Shown here: piece after piece, positions 8,464-18,303 of the stretch
Position numbering within the stretch: the stretch's first letter is position 1
Layout of the letters: each line of letters starts with the position of its first letter
Assembly (NCBI RefSeq): GCF_004799325.1
Contig: NZ_SSMD01000004.1
Location: 1-64,000 of the forward strand
From: Thalassobius vesicularis
GTDB taxonomy: Bacteria > Pseudomonadota > Alphaproteobacteria > Rhodobacterales > Rhodobacteraceae
Direction: 5' to 3'
Length of the DNA stretch: 64,000 nt
Program-made: the position numbers and the translations under genes
Notes under the pieces: model-generated
Told to the model about the DNA's origin: nothing
The model's database searches: none
The model's input: only the letters and a program-made list of their open reading frames with translations

Positions 8464-9069
8464 CTAGTTTTGCGGCTGGTATACCAGCTTTACCCGGTTT
8501 GTGAAAAGCAAATGGGCGTCGCCTGACGCCGGGTCCGAGGTCAACAGCATCTTGCCCGCCTCCAACGACCCGGCCGGGCCGGTGCCGGTGACGGTGCCTT
8601 CGGTCTCGGCTTGGATTTCCCGCATCGAGGTGAACAGCGACTCGGTCCGCAGGTCATACCCTGTCGAACTGGTGACGGCGACGCCGCCGGTCAGCAGGGC
8701 GGTGTCCTCGGACGTGTCCAGCAGCGCGGTGTCCGAGGAGAACGTGATCCGCGTGCCGCTGGTCAGATCCAGTTGCGCCGACAGATGGCTGGCCATCGCG
8801 CGGGACTTGTCCTGCGGGTCGGGCTTGGCGCTTTCGGCGGTGAAGCTGACCAGATCGCCGCCCGTCGTCGCACCCGAAAACTGCGGGTGGCCGACGATTC
8901 CCTCTTTCATCCGCTCTTGCAGATCAACGCGGGAATAGGGCAGCGAGTTGACGGTATCCTTGCCGCGCGACAGCAGGAACAGCGTCGAGAGGATCGCCAG
9001 CGCCGCAAGGGGCAGGATGATCTTCAGCCAGCTGACCAGCCAGGAATAGTATGAGTCGCGCGACGGCAT
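8464..9069 (-). CDS. lptC: LPS export system protein LptC
   Basis: 201 residues. One N-terminal membrane anchor (LVSWLKIILPLAALAILSTLFLL, about 11-33) precedes a periplasmic OstA-like domain with LVSFTAESAKPDP and GGVAVTSSTGYDLRTESLFTSM, the usual LptC hallmark. It passes lipopolysaccharide from LptBFG to LptA. It begins 12 bases after the rnd stop. In Escherichia coli kdsD and kdsC precede lptC; both are absent here. Confidence 0.92.
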   Translation of the reverse strand: MPSRDSYYSWLVSWLKIILPLAALAILSTLFLLSRGKDTVNSLPYSRVDLQERMKEGIVGHPQFSGATTGGDLVSFTAESAKPDPQDKSRAMASHLSAQLDLTSGTRITFSSDTALLDTSEDTALLTGGVAVTSSTGYDLRTESLFTSMREIQAETEGTVTGTGPAGSLEAGKMLLTSDPASGDAHLLFTNRVKLVYQPQN

Positions 9070-9081
9070 GAGGTTACCGGA

Positions 9082-9693
9082 TCAGTGGGCGAAAATGTCG
9101 ATCTCGGGCCAGCCCGCAAGGTCCAGTCTGGCACGGGCGGGCAGGAAATCAAAACACGCCTGCGCGAGGTCGGTGCGGCCTTCGCGTTCCAGCATACGGT
9201 CCAGCTCGGTCTTGACCTGATGCAGGTACAGCACGTCCGAGGCCGCATAGTCCAGCTGCGCCTTGGTCAGCTGCGGTGCGCCCCAGTCGCTGGTCTGCTG
9301 CTGTTTCGAGATGTCGGTGTTCAGCAACTCTTGCAGCAGGTTCTTCAGCCCGTGCCGGTCGGTGAAGGTGCGCACCAGTTTCGAGGCGATCTTGGTGCAG
9401 TACACCGGTGCCGCCAGTGCCCCAAACGCGTTGTACATCGCGGCGATGTCGAATCGGCCGAAATGGAACAGTTTCAGGACATTCGGGTCCTCCAACATGG
9501 CGCAAAGGTTCGGCGCCTCGGTCTGACCCTTTTCGATCTGCACGATATGGGCATGGCCATCGCCGCCGGACATCTGGATCACACACAGGCGATCGCGATG
9601 CGGGTTCAGCCCCATCGTTTCACAGTCAATGGCAACGACCGGACCAAGGTCCAGATCTGCCGGAATATCATTCTTATACAGATGGTTAGCCAC
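9082..9693 (-). CDS. rnd: Ribonuclease D, short single-domain form
   Basis: About 203 residues from a GTG start at 9693, preceded by AGGGGG. The DEDDy exonuclease motifs are visible: VVAIDCETMGLNP (D, E), LKLFHFGRFDIAAM (D) and LDYAASDVLYLHQVK (Y, D). Escherichia coli RNase D is nearly twice as long because of HRDC domains; this copy has only the nuclease domain, as is common in alphaproteobacteria. It trims the 3' ends of tRNA precursors. Its start is only 22 bases downstream of a tRNA-Leu gene on the same strand. An apparent 5' extension of the frame translates that tRNA and should be ignored. Confidence 0.93.
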   Translation of the reverse strand: MANHLYKNDIPADLDLGPVVAIDCETMGLNPHRDRLCVIQMSGGDGHAHIVQIEKGQTEAPNLCAMLEDPNVLKLFHFGRFDIAAMYNAFGALAAPVYCTKIASKLVRTFTDRHGLKNLLQELLNTDISKQQQTSDWGAPQLTKAQLDYAASDVLYLHQVKTELDRMLEREGRTDLAQACFDFLPARARLDLAGWPEIDIFAH

Positions 9694-9715
9694 TTTATTC
9701 CCCCTGTGGAGGGAA

Positions 9716-9801
9716 TGGTGCCCAGGAGAGGACTCGAACCTCCACGTCTTTTGGACACTAGTACCTGAAACTAGCGCGTCTACCAATTCCGCCACCTGGG
9801 C
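9716..9801 (-). tRNA. tRNA-Leu (anticodon CAG)
   Basis: On the minus strand the 86-base sequence starts GCCCAGG and ends CCTGGGCACCA, giving a perfect 7-bp acceptor stem, an A discriminator and an encoded CCA. The D-arm region reads TGGCGGAATTGGTAGACGC, as in leucine tRNAs. The anticodon arm is CTAGT-TTCAGGT-ACTAG, with CAG at the anticodon positions. A class II variable arm and the T-arm GGAGGTTCGAGTCCTC follow. It decodes CUG, the dominant leucine codon in this genome's genes. Confidence 0.97.
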
Positions 9802-9944
9802 AGGTGTCGTGAGGGGCGATTTATAGGTGGCGTCGGGGAGTGTCAACGCGATTTTTCAACTTTTTTCTGCGACGGCATATCTTCTTGTGGAAAACCCCCC
9901 TTGGCGCTAGGAACAGGTAGCATTTTTCAAGCCGGAGTCATCTC

Positions 9945-10922
9945 ATGTCGAAACTCGTGACCATCTACGGCGGGTCGGGCTTTGTGGGCCGCTATATTGC
10001 GCGGCGACTGGCCAAAGACGGCTGGCGTGTCCGCGTCGCCGTGCGCCGCCCGAACGAGGCCATGCATGTCAAACCCTACGGTGTTCCCGGTCAGGTCGAG
10101 CCCGTTCTGTGCAACATCCGCGATGACGCCAGCGTGCGTTCGGTGATGCAAGGCGCGGATGCCGTGGTGAACTGCGTCGGTATCATGCACCAGCTGGGCA
10201 AGAACACCTTTGATGCCGTACAAGCCGAAGGCGCGGGTCGCATCGCGCGTATCGCGGCCGAGCAGGGAATCACCCGCATGGTGCACATCTCGGCCATCGG
10301 CGCAGACGCCGAGTCGGTCAGCGACTACCAGCGCACCAAGGCCGCTGGCGAGGCTGCCGTTCTGGCCGCCATGCCGAACGCCGTGATCCTGCGCCCCTCG
10401 GTCATCTTCGGGCCCGAGGATCAGTTCTATAACCGCTTCGCCGGCATGTTCGGCCCGATCATCCCGCTGGTTGGCGCGGATGTGAAATTCCAGCCGGTCT
10501 ATGTGGACGATGTGGCCCAGGCCGCTGTGCTGGGCGTCGAGGGCAAGGCCCCCGCAGGCATCTACGAACTGGGCGGCCCCGAGGTGAAAACCTTCCGCGC
10601 TCTGGTTCAGGACATGCTGACCGTGATCCGTCGCCGCAAACTGATCGTGAACCTGCCGTATTTCGCGGGCTCGCTGATGGCGCTTGGCTTTGACGCCGTG
10701 CAAAAGCTGACCGGCGGCCTGTTCAAGTCCGCTCTGACCCGCGATCAGGTCAAGGCGCTGAAATCGGACAACGTGGTCAGCGAAGGCGCCAAGACCTTTG
10801 CCGATCTGGGTATCCACCCCGCCGCGCCCGAAGCGATCCTGTCCGATTACCTGTGGCGCTTCCGTCCGTCGGGCCAATACGCCGCGATCAAGGAATCGGC
10901 CAAGAACCTGCGCGTCAGCTAA
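9945..10922 (+). CDS. Complex I NDUFA9-like SDR family protein
   Basis: 325 residues. An atypical short-chain dehydrogenase with an N-terminal dinucleotide fold ([19 protein letters not shown]9-G15), [65 protein letters not shown] and [11 protein letters not shown]. This is the alphaproteobacterial homologue of NDUFA9, the accessory subunit at the hinge of respiratory complex I. It binds NADPH and is not known to turn over substrate. It has its own terminator. Confidence 0.88.
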   Translation: MSKLVTIYGGSGFVGRYIARRLAKDGWRVRVAVRRPNEAMHVKPYGVPGQVEPVLCNIRDDASVRSVMQGADAVVNCVGIMHQLGKNTFDAVQAEGAGRIARIAAEQGITRMVHISAIGADAESVSDYQRTKAAGEAAVLAAMPNAVILRPSVIFGPEDQFYNRFAGMFGPIIPLVGADVKFQPVYVDDVAQAAVLGVEGKAPAGIYELGGPEVKTFRALVQDMLTVIRRRKLIVNLPYFAGSLMALGFDAVQKLTGGLFKSALTRDQVKALKSDNVVSEGAKTFADLGIHPAAPEAILSDYLWRFRPSGQYAAIKESAKNLRVS

Positions 10923-10944
10923 GGGTTCCACCAGATGTGAAATA

Positions 10945-10968
10945 GGCGGGCCTTGGCCCGCCTTTTTT
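10945..10968 (+). terminator. Rho-independent terminator after the NDUFA9-like gene
   Basis: GGCGGGCC (10945-10952) and GGCCCGCC (10955-10962) form an 8-bp perfect stem followed by TTTTTT at 10963-10968. The T-run overlaps the TAA of the convergent uppP gene (complement of 10967-10969). Confidence 0.88.
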
Positions 10969-11770
10969 ATGTGTACGCGATGTAGAGCAGGATCACGCCC
11001 AGGATCACCCGGTAGATCACGTAGGGCGTGAAGCTGACCGAGCGCAGCAGGCGCATCATCAGGCTGAGCGCCAGCAGCGCCGAGACAAAGGTCAGGCCCG
11101 CAGCGATCAGCCCCTCTTTGGCCACCTCGGCGTTGCCCTCTTTGATGACCTGCGCCGACAACAATGCGCCGCTGGCAAAGATCGTCGGGATCGACATCAG
11201 CATCGACAGCTTTGCCGCGTCATGACGGGCATAGCCCAGATGCCGGGCCGCTGTGATCGTGATGCCCGAACGCGAGGTGCCGGGGATCAGCGCCACGGCC
11301 TGCCAAAGCCCGATGATGATGGCATCTTTGATGTTCCAGTCGGTCTGGGTCTTGTCGATGGGGCCCCGTTGGTCGACCCAGTACAGTACGATCCCGAAAA
11401 TCAGCATGGTCCAGCCGATCACGGCAATGCCGCGCAGCATCTCGTCGATGCCGGTCAGCTTCATGATCAGGCCGACCACGATGACGGGGATCGTGGCGAT
11501 CATAAGCAGGAACGCCAGCCGCGAGCCGGGGGTGTCGATCCGGCCCGTCAGCATCCGGGGAACGCCGGCCAACCCGGTTTTCACATCGGCCCAGAAATAC
11601 AGGACCACGGCGGCCAGAGTGCCCATGTGCACGGCCACGTCGATGGCCTGACCCTGATCCTGCATGCCCGTAAGATTCGGCAAGAGAATCAGGTGCCCCG
11701 AGGAAGAAATGGGAAGAAACTCGGTAATCCCCTGAATTGCGGCTATAATAAACAGGTGGAGCAGAGTCAT
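10967..11770 (-). CDS. uppP: Undecaprenyl-diphosphate phosphatase UppP (BacA)
   Basis: 267 residues with about eight membrane segments. The two family signatures are present: EFLPISSSGHLIL (17-29), carrying the catalytic glutamate and the serine loop, and LIPGTSRSGITITAARHLG in the second half. The enzyme dephosphorylates undecaprenyl diphosphate in the inner membrane, recycling the lipid carrier for peptidoglycan and polysaccharide synthesis. It is monocistronic here, convergent with the SDR gene and divergent from gltD. Confidence 0.96.
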   Translation of the reverse strand: MTLLHLFIIAAIQGITEFLPISSSGHLILLPNLTGMQDQGQAIDVAVHMGTLAAVVLYFWADVKTGLAGVPRMLTGRIDTPGSRLAFLLMIATIPVIVVGLIMKLTGIDEMLRGIAVIGWTMLIFGIVLYWVDQRGPIDKTQTDWNIKDAIIIGLWQAVALIPGTSRSGITITAARHLGYARHDAAKLSMLMSIPTIFASGALLSAQVIKEGNAEVAKEGLIAAGLTFVSALLALSLMMRLLRSVSFTPYVIYRVILGVILLYIAYT

Positions 11771-11993
11771 GACGTGTTGCCTCGGGTTGTTTTGGTCAAA
11801 GGTATAAATGACTGAGAAACAAAGAAAAGTCTGAAAAAAGGTAGCAATTGGTACCTAATTTTCGGCGCACTCAGGGCTAGCGGGCCCGTCTGGCGATAAT
11901 ATTTCTCAATATAGGTAACCTCTTCTGACTTTTATTTCTTTCGCACCTGTTTTACAGAGGCGCGGACTGTTTATTTATCAGAAAGGCAGCGCT

Positions 11994-13427
11994 GTGGCTA
12001 AGCAACCGATGCTGAAATTCGTGAACGTCACGCGGGACATGCCCTCCAAGCGGGCTGCGGACGAGCGTAACAAGGATTTCCACGAAATCTATGCCGAATT
12101 CGCGGATGCGAAGGCCAAGGAGCAAGCAAGCCGCTGCAGCCAGTGCGGTGTGCCTTATTGCCAGGCGCATTGCCCGCTGCACAACAACATCCCCGACTGG
12201 CTGCGCATGACCGCGATGGGCCGTCTGGAAGAGGCGTATGGCATCAGCCAGGCGACCAACACCTTCCCGGAAATCTGCGGCCGCATCTGCCCGCAGGACC
12301 GCCTGTGCGAAGGCAACTGCGTGATCGAGCAATCGGGCCACGGCACCGTCACCATTGGTGCCGTCGAAAAGTACATCACCGACACCGCTTGGGAAAAAGG
12401 CTGGGTACAGCCGATCGCCGTGACCACCGAGCGTGACCAGTCGGTCGGCATCATCGGCGCGGGCCCCGGCGGCCTGGCGGCTGCGGACATGCTGCGCCGC
12501 GCTGGCCTGCAGGTCACCGTCTACGATCGCTACGACCGCGCGGGCGGCCTGCTGACCTATGGCATCCCCGGCTTCAAGCTGGAAAAGGACGTCGTGATGC
12601 GCCGCATCGACCAGCTGGCGCAGTCGGGTGTCGAGTTCGTCACCAACTGCAACGTGGGCGAGGACCTGTCCTTTGACGCGATCCGCGGCAAACATGATGC
12701 AGTGGTTATCGCGACCGGCGTCTACAAGACTCGCGATCTGGAAGGCCCCGGCGCGGAGGCTACCGGCATCGTGCGCGCCATCGACTACCTGACCGTTTCG
12801 AACAAGCTGTCCTTCGGTGACGAGGTTCCGGAATACGAAGACGGCACCCTGAACGCCGCCGGTAAAAAGGTCGTCGTGATCGGCGGCGGCGACACCGCGA
12901 TGGACTGCGTGCGAACCGCGATCCGCCAGGGCGCAGAAAGCGTGAAGTGCCTGTATCGCCGTGACCGCGCGAACATGCCCGGCTCGCAGCGCGAGGTTCA
13001 GAACGCCGAGGAAGAAGGCGTCGAATTCGTGTGGCTGGCCGCGCCCAAGGGCTTTGAAGGCGAGCCGGTCAGCGGTGTGCAGGTCCAGAAAATGCGCTTG
13101 GGGGCGCCGGATGCCTCGGGTCGTCAGAGCCCCGAAATCATCGAAGGCGCCGACTATCTGGAGCCCGCCGACTTGGTGATCAAGGCGCTGGGTTTCGAGC
13201 CGGAAGAGCTGCCGAAACTGTGGGGCGTGGACGGTCTGGAAGTGACCCGCTGGGGCACCGTCAAGGCCGAGTTCAAGACCGGCAAGACCAGCCTGGACGG
13301 CGTCTATGCGGTGGGCGACATCGTGCGCGGTGCCAGCCTGGTCGTGTGGGCCATCAAGGACGGTCGCGATTGCGCCGATGCCGTGCTGGCCTACCTGAAC
13401 GACAGCCGCGCCGTCGCGGCCGAATAA
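11994..13427 (+). CDS. gltD: Glutamate synthase (NADPH) small subunit
   Basis: 477 residues from a GTG start at 11994 (AGAAAGG upstream). The N-terminal Fe-S domain has the cysteine groups CSQCGVPYCQAHCPLHNNIPDW-type (about 43-58) and CGRICPQDRLCEGNC. An FAD-binding site GIIGAGPGGLAAADML and an NADPH site VVVIGGGDTAMDCVRTA follow, then a C-terminal VYAVGDIVRGASLVV. GltD passes electrons from NADPH to GltB for glutamate synthesis from glutamine and 2-oxoglutarate. The order here is gltD then gltB, separated by about 250 bases. Confidence 0.97.
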   Translation: MAKQPMLKFVNVTRDMPSKRAADERNKDFHEIYAEFADAKAKEQASRCSQCGVPYCQAHCPLHNNIPDWLRMTAMGRLEEAYGISQATNTFPEICGRICPQDRLCEGNCVIEQSGHGTVTIGAVEKYITDTAWEKGWVQPIAVTTERDQSVGIIGAGPGGLAAADMLRRAGLQVTVYDRYDRAGGLLTYGIPGFKLEKDVVMRRIDQLAQSGVEFVTNCNVGEDLSFDAIRGKHDAVVIATGVYKTRDLEGPGAEATGIVRAIDYLTVSNKLSFGDEVPEYEDGTLNAAGKKVVVIGGGDTAMDCVRTAIRQGAESVKCLYRRDRANMPGSQREVQNAEEEGVEFVWLAAPKGFEGEPVSGVQVQKMRLGAPDASGRQSPEIIEGADYLEPADLVIKALGFEPEELPKLWGVDGLEVTRWGTVKAEFKTGKTSLDGVYAVGDIVRGASLVVWAIKDGRDCADAVLAYLNDSRAVAAE

Positions 13428-13673
13428 GATTTGGGTAACCCGGGAAATTGTATGATTCTTGACGATTTTCGTACAACCCCGGGGCCTTCGGATTTGACCC
13501 CAGCCCGAATTTTCAAAGGGCAAGGATACTGACCTGAACCACCTGGATCCCCCGATCCGCCGACGTAAACGTAAACCAAAGATGACCAGATCCCGGGATG
13601 CGGGATTTACCGAAAGGAAACGGTTCATCCGGCGGTGCAACGGGGCCCAGCAGGTCCTGAGAAGGAGAAGACG

Positions 13674-16600
13674 ATGACTGTCTACGACGAAAACTGGGTT
13701 GCCGCTGAAGAAGCCAAGCGCCAGTGGATGGCCGAGCACGGCATGTACTCGTTCGAGGAAGAGCATTCCTCGTGCGGGGTGGGTCTGGTTGTGTCGCTGG
13801 ACGGCAAACCCAGCCGCCGTGTCGTGGAAAGCGGGATCACCGCGCTGAGGGCGATCTGGCACCGCGGTGCCGTGGACGCCGACGGCAAGACGGGTGATGG
13901 CGCAGGCATCCACGTGCAGATCCCGGTGCCGTTCTTCTACGACCAGATCAAGCGCACCGGCCACGAGCCGAGCAAGGACAAGCTGATGGCCGTGGGTCAG
14001 GTGTTCCTGCCGCGCACCAACTTTGGTGCTCAGGAAACCTGCCGGACGATCGTGGAATCCGAAGTGCTGCGGATGGGTCACTACATCTATGGCTGGCGTC
14101 ACGTGCCGGTGGACATCGCCTGTCTGGGTGAGAAAGCCAACGCAACCCGCCCCGAGATCGAGCAGATCCTGATCCGCTGCGAAAAGGACATCGACGAGGA
14201 AGCGTTCGAGCGCGAGCTGTACGTCATCCGCCGCCGGATCGAGAAAGCGGCTGCCGCTGCTGGCGTGGGTCAGCTGTACCTGTGCTCGCTGTCGTGCCGG
14301 TCGATCATCTACAAGGGCATGATGCTGGCCGAGCAGGTGTCGGACTTCTATCCCGACCTGCAGGACGAGCGGTTTGAATCGGCGTTCGCGATCTATCACC
14401 AGCGTTATTCGACCAACACCTTCCCGCAGTGGTGGCTGGCGCAGCCGTTCCGCATGCTGGCGCACAACGGCGAGATCAACACGCTGAAGGGCAACGTCAA
14501 CTGGATGAAGTCGCACGAGATCCGCATGGCTTCGTCCGCGTTCGGTGATCTGGCCGAGGACATCAAGCCGATCATCCAGCCGGGGTCGTCTGACTCGGCG
14601 GCGCTGGACTCGGTGTTCGAGGTGCTGGTGCGCGCCGGCCGTAACGCGCCGATGGCCAAAACCATGCTGGTGCCCGAGTCGTGGTCCAAGCAGGCGATCG
14701 AGCTGCCGCAGTCGTGGCGCGATATGTACAGCTATTGCAACTCGGTCATGGAGCCGTGGGACGGCCCCGCCGCTCTGGCGATGACCGATGGCCGCTGGGT
14801 TTGCGCCGGTCTGGACCGGAACGGCCTGCGCCCGATGCGTTACGTCGTCACCGGCGAGGGCCTGCTGATCGCCGGTTCCGAAGCGGGCATGGTGCCCACC
14901 AAGGAATCGACCGTGAAGGAAAAAGGCGCCCTGGGTCCGGGTCAGCTGCTGGCCGTCGATATGAAAGAGGGCAAGCTGTACCACGACACCGAGATCAAGG
15001 ACAAACTGGCCGCCAGCCAGCCCTTCGGCGAATGGGTCGGCAAGATCAACGATCTGGACGAGGCGCTGGCCGGTCTGGAAGAAAAGCCGATGTTCACCGG
15101 GGCCGAACTGCGCAAGCGCCAGATCGCGGCCGGTTACACCATCGAAGAACTGGAACAGGTCCTGGCCCCGATGGCCGAGGACGCCAAAGAGGCGATTGCC
15201 TCGATGGGCGACGACACCCCGTCGGCGGTTCTGTCGAACAAGTACCGCCCGCTGAGCCACTTCTTCCGCCAGAACTTCAGCCAGGTAACCAACCCGCCGA
15301 TCGACTCGTTGCGTGAATACCGCGTGATGAGCCTGAAGACGCGCTTCGGCAACCTGAAGAACGTGCTGGACGAAAGCAGCGCCCAGACCGAGATCCTGGT
15401 TCTGGAAAGCCCCTTTGTCGGCAACGCGATGTGGGACGAGCTGACCCGTCAGTTCAACGCCGATCTGGTGGAAATCGACTGTACCTTCCCGGCGGGCGCC
15501 GATCTGGAAGCCCTGCATGTCGGTCTGGAGCGTATCCGCGCCGAGGCCGAGGATGCGGTGCGTTCGGGCGCGGGCCATCTGGTGCTGACGGACGAACACC
15601 AGTCCGAAGGCAAAGTCGGTATGCCGATGATCCTGGCGACCAGCGCGGTGCACAGCCACCTGACCCGCAAGGGCCTGCGGACGTTCTGCTCGCTCAACGT
15701 GCGGTCGGCGGAATGCATCGACCCGCATTACTTTGCGGTGCTGATCGGCTGCGGCGCGACCGTTGTGAACGCCTATCTGGCCGAGGACAGCCTGGCCGAC
15801 CGCATCGCGCGCGGCCTGCTGGACGGGACGCTGACGCAGAACGTGCACAACTATCGCGAAGCCATCGACCAGGGTCTGCTGAAGATCATGGCGAAGATGG
15901 GGATCTCGGTGATCTCGTCCTATCGCGGCGGTCTGAACTTCGAGGCGGTGGGCCTGTCCCGCGCCATGGTGGCCGAGTATTTCCCGGGCATGACCAGCCG
16001 TATCAGCGGCATCGGTATCCACGGCATCCAGAAGAAGGTCGAGGAAATCCACCAGCAGGGCTGGCTGGGTGGCCGCGACGTGCTGCCGATCGGCGGCTTC
16101 TACAAGGCGCGTAAATCGGGTGAAACCCACGCGTGGGAAGCGCAGACGATGCACCTGCTGCAACAGGCGTGCAACCGCGCCTCGTTCGAGCTGTGGAAGC
16201 AGTATTCGGCCAAGATGCGGTCGAACCCGCCGATCCACCTGCGCGACCTGCTGGACATCAAGCCGCTGGGCAAGGCGATCCCGATCGAAGAGGTCGAGAG
16301 CATCACCGCGATCCGCAAGCGTTTCGTGACGCCGGGCATGTCGCTGGGCGCGCTGTCGCCCGAAGCGCACAAGCTGCTGAACGTCGCGATGAACCGTATC
16401 GGGGCCAAGTCGGACTCGGGCGAGGGTGGGGAAGATCCCGCACACTTCGTGCCGGAACCGAACGGCGACAACCCGTCGGCGAAGATCAAGCAGGTGGCCT
16501 CGGGTCGGTTCGGCGTCACCGCCGAGTACCTGAACCACTGCGAAGAGCTGGAGATCAAGGTTGCCCAGGGCGCCAAGCCCGGTGAGGGTGGTCAGCTGCC

Positions 16601-18212
16601 GGGGATGAAAGTCACCGACCTGATCGCGCGTCTGCGTCACTCGACCAAGGGTGTGACGCTGATTTCGCCGCCGCCGCACCACGACATCTACTCGATCGAG
16701 GATCTGGCGCAGCTGATCTACGACCTCAAGCAGATCAACCCGCGCTGCAAGGTGACGGTGAAGCTGGTGGCGTCCTCGGGCGTTGGCACGATTGCCGCCG
16801 GTGTGGCCAAGGCCAAGGCGGACATCATCCTGATCTCGGGCGGGAACGGGGGCACGGGCGCCAGCCCTGCGACCTCGATCAAGTTCGCGGGTCTGCCGTG
16901 GGAAATGGGCCTGACCGAGGCGCACCAGGTGCTGTCGATGAACAACCTGCGCGACCGCGTCACCCTGCGGACCGACGGTGGTCTGCGCACCGGTCGTGAC
17001 ATCGTCATGGCCGCCATGATGGGCGCCGAGGAATTCGGCATCGGCACCGCCGCGCTGATCGCGATGGGCTGTATCATGGTGCGTCAGTGCCAGTCGAACA
17101 CCTGCCCGGTCGGCGTGTGTACCCAGGACGAGGCGCTGCGCGCCAAGTTCACCGGCTCGGCGGACAAGGTGGTGAACCTGATCACCTTCTACGCGCAGGA
17201 AGTGCGGGAAATTCTGGCCAGCATCGGTGCGCGCAGCATCGATGAGGTGATCGGCCGCGCCGACCTGCTGAGCCAGGTCAGCCGTGGTAACGCGCACCTG
17301 GACGATCTGGACCTGAACCCGCTGCTGCTGACCGTGGATGGCGCCAAGGACATCGTCTATGACCGCTACAAGCCGCGCAATGCCGTGCCGGACACGCTCG
17401 ACGCCGAGATCGTGCGCGACGCGCATCGGTTCCTGGAAGATGGCGAGAAGATGCAGCTGTCCTATGCCGTGCAGAACACGCACCGCACCGTGGGCACTCG
17501 TACGTCCAGCCATATCGTCAAGAACTTCGGCATGCGCAACGCGCTGCAGCCGGACCACCTGCACGTCAAGCTGACCGGCTCGGCCGGCCAGTCGCTGGGC
17601 GCGTTCGCGGCCCCCGGTCTGAAGATCGAGGTGTCGGGCGATGCCAACGACTATGTCGGCAAGGGTCTGTCGGGCGGTATCGTCGTGGTACGTCCGCCGA
17701 TGGCAAGCCCGCTGAAGGCGGACGAGAACACCATCATCGGCAACACCGTCCTGTACGGTGCGACCGACGGCTACCTGTTCGCGGCTGGCCGCGCAGGCGA
17801 GCGTTTCGCCGTCCGCAACTCGGGCGCGAAGGTGGTGATCGAGGGCTGCGGATCGAACGGGTGTGAATACATGACCGGCGGCGTCGCGGTGATCCTGGGC
17901 AGCATCGGTGCGAACTTTGGCGCGGGCATGACCGGCGGCATGGCGTACCTGTACGACCCCGAAGGCAAGGCGGCGGACATGATGAACATGGAAACGCTGG
18001 TGACCTGCCCGGTGACCGTGTCCTACTGGGAAGACCAGCTGAAGGGCCTGATCGAGCGTCACGCCGCAGAAACCAACAGCCGCAAGGCCGCGGACATTCT
18101 GCAGCACTGGGACATCGAGAAAGGCAACTTTGTCCAGGTCTGCCCGAAAGAGATGCTGATCCACATTCCGCATCCGCTGGCCATCGAAGAAAAGGCGATG
18201 CCGGCCGAATAA
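13674..18212 (+). CDS. gltB: Glutamate synthase large subunit
   Basis: 1512 residues, the usual length. The start is ATG 13674 with AAGGAG just before it. A 33-residue propeptide precedes the class II glutaminase nucleophile C34 (CGVGLVVSLDG). The central and FMN-binding synthase domains include LISPPPHHDIYSIEDLAQLI and ILISGGNGGTGASPATSIK, and the 3Fe-4S cysteines lie in GCIMVRQCQSNTCPVGVCT. The C-terminal beta-helix GXGXG domain includes IEGCGSNGCEYMTGG. With GltD it forms the cytoplasmic GOGAT complex for ammonium assimilation. A rho-independent terminator follows. Confidence 0.98.
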   Translation: MTVYDENWVAAEEAKRQWMAEHGMYSFEEEHSSCGVGLVVSLDGKPSRRVVESGITALRAIWHRGAVDADGKTGDGAGIHVQIPVPFFYDQIKRTGHEPSKDKLMAVGQVFLPRTNFGAQETCRTIVESEVLRMGHYIYGWRHVPVDIACLGEKANATRPEIEQILIRCEKDIDEEAFERELYVIRRRIEKAAAAAGVGQLYLCSLSCRSIIYKGMMLAEQVSDFYPDLQDERFESAFAIYHQRYSTNTFPQWWLAQPFRMLAHNGEINTLKGNVNWMKSHEIRMASSAFGDLAEDIKPIIQPGSSDSAALDSVFEVLVRAGRNAPMAKTMLVPESWSKQAIELPQSWRDMYSYCNSVMEPWDGPAALAMTDGRWVCAGLDRNGLRPMRYVVTGEGLLIAGSEAGMVPTKESTVKEKGALGPGQLLAVDMKEGKLYHDTEIKDKLAASQPFGEWVGKINDLDEALAGLEEKPMFTGAELRKRQIAAGYTIEELEQVLAPMAEDAKEAIASMGDDTPSAVLSNKYRPLSHFFRQNFSQVTNPPIDSLREYRVMSLKTRFGNLKNVLDESSAQTEILVLESPFVGNAMWDELTRQFNADLVEIDCTFPAGADLEALHVGLERIRAEAEDAVRSGAGHLVLTDEHQSEGKVGMPMILATSAVHSHLTRKGLRTFCSLNVRSAECIDPHYFAVLIGCGATVVNAYLAEDSLADRIARGLLDGTLTQNVHNYREAIDQGLLKIMAKMGISVISSYRGGLNFEAVGLSRAMVAEYFPGMTSRISGIGIHGIQKKVEEIHQQGWLGGRDVLPIGGFYKARKSGETHAWEAQTMHLLQQACNRASFELWKQYSAKMRSNPPIHLRDLLDIKPLGKAIPIEEVESITAIRKRFVTPGMSLGALSPEAHKLLNVAMNRIGAKSDSGEGGEDPAHFVPEPNGDNPSAKIKQVASGRFGVTAEYLNHCEELEIKVAQGAKPGEGGQLPGMKVTDLIARLRHSTKGVTLISPPPHHDIYSIEDLAQLIYDLKQINPRCKVTVKLVASSGVGTIAAGVAKAKADIILISGGNGGTGASPATSIKFAGLPWEMGLTEAHQVLSMNNLRDRVTLRTDGGLRTGRDIVMAAMMGAEEFGIGTAALIAMGCIMVRQCQSNTCPVGVCTQDEALRAKFTGSADKVVNLITFYAQEVREILASIGARSIDEVIGRADLLSQVSRGNAHLDDLDLNPLLLTVDGAKDIVYDRYKPRNAVPDTLDAEIVRDAHRFLEDGEKMQLSYAVQNTHRTVGTRTSSHIVKNFGMRNALQPDHLHVKLTGSAGQSLGAFAAPGLKIEVSGDANDYVGKGLSGGIVVVRPPMASPLKADENTIIGNTVLYGATDGYLFAAGRAGERFAVRNSGAKVVIEGCGSNGCEYMTGGVAVILGSIGANFGAGMTGGMAYLYDPEGKAADMMNMETLVTCPVTVSYWEDQLKGLIERHAAETNSRKAADILQHWDIEKGNFVQVCPKEMLIHIPHPLAIEEKAMPAE

Positions 18213-18232
18213 GGCCGCATCCAACCTAAGCG

Positions 18233-18258
18233 AAAGGCGCCCTTTGGGGCGCCTTTTT
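18233..18258 (+). terminator. Rho-independent terminator after gltB
   Basis: AAAGGCGCCC (18233-18242) pairs perfectly with GGGCGCCTTT (18247-18256) around a TTTG loop; the T-run continues to 18258. Confidence 0.92.
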
Positions 18259-18303
18259 GCGTTGAGGGCGGGGGGCTGCGGATAAGGCTTTTCAGCTTGG
18301 CCC

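Noticed and set aside
9694-9846. N-terminal extension of rnd
   Set aside because: The translation is the tRNA-Leu gene read as protein; the real start is GTG 9693.
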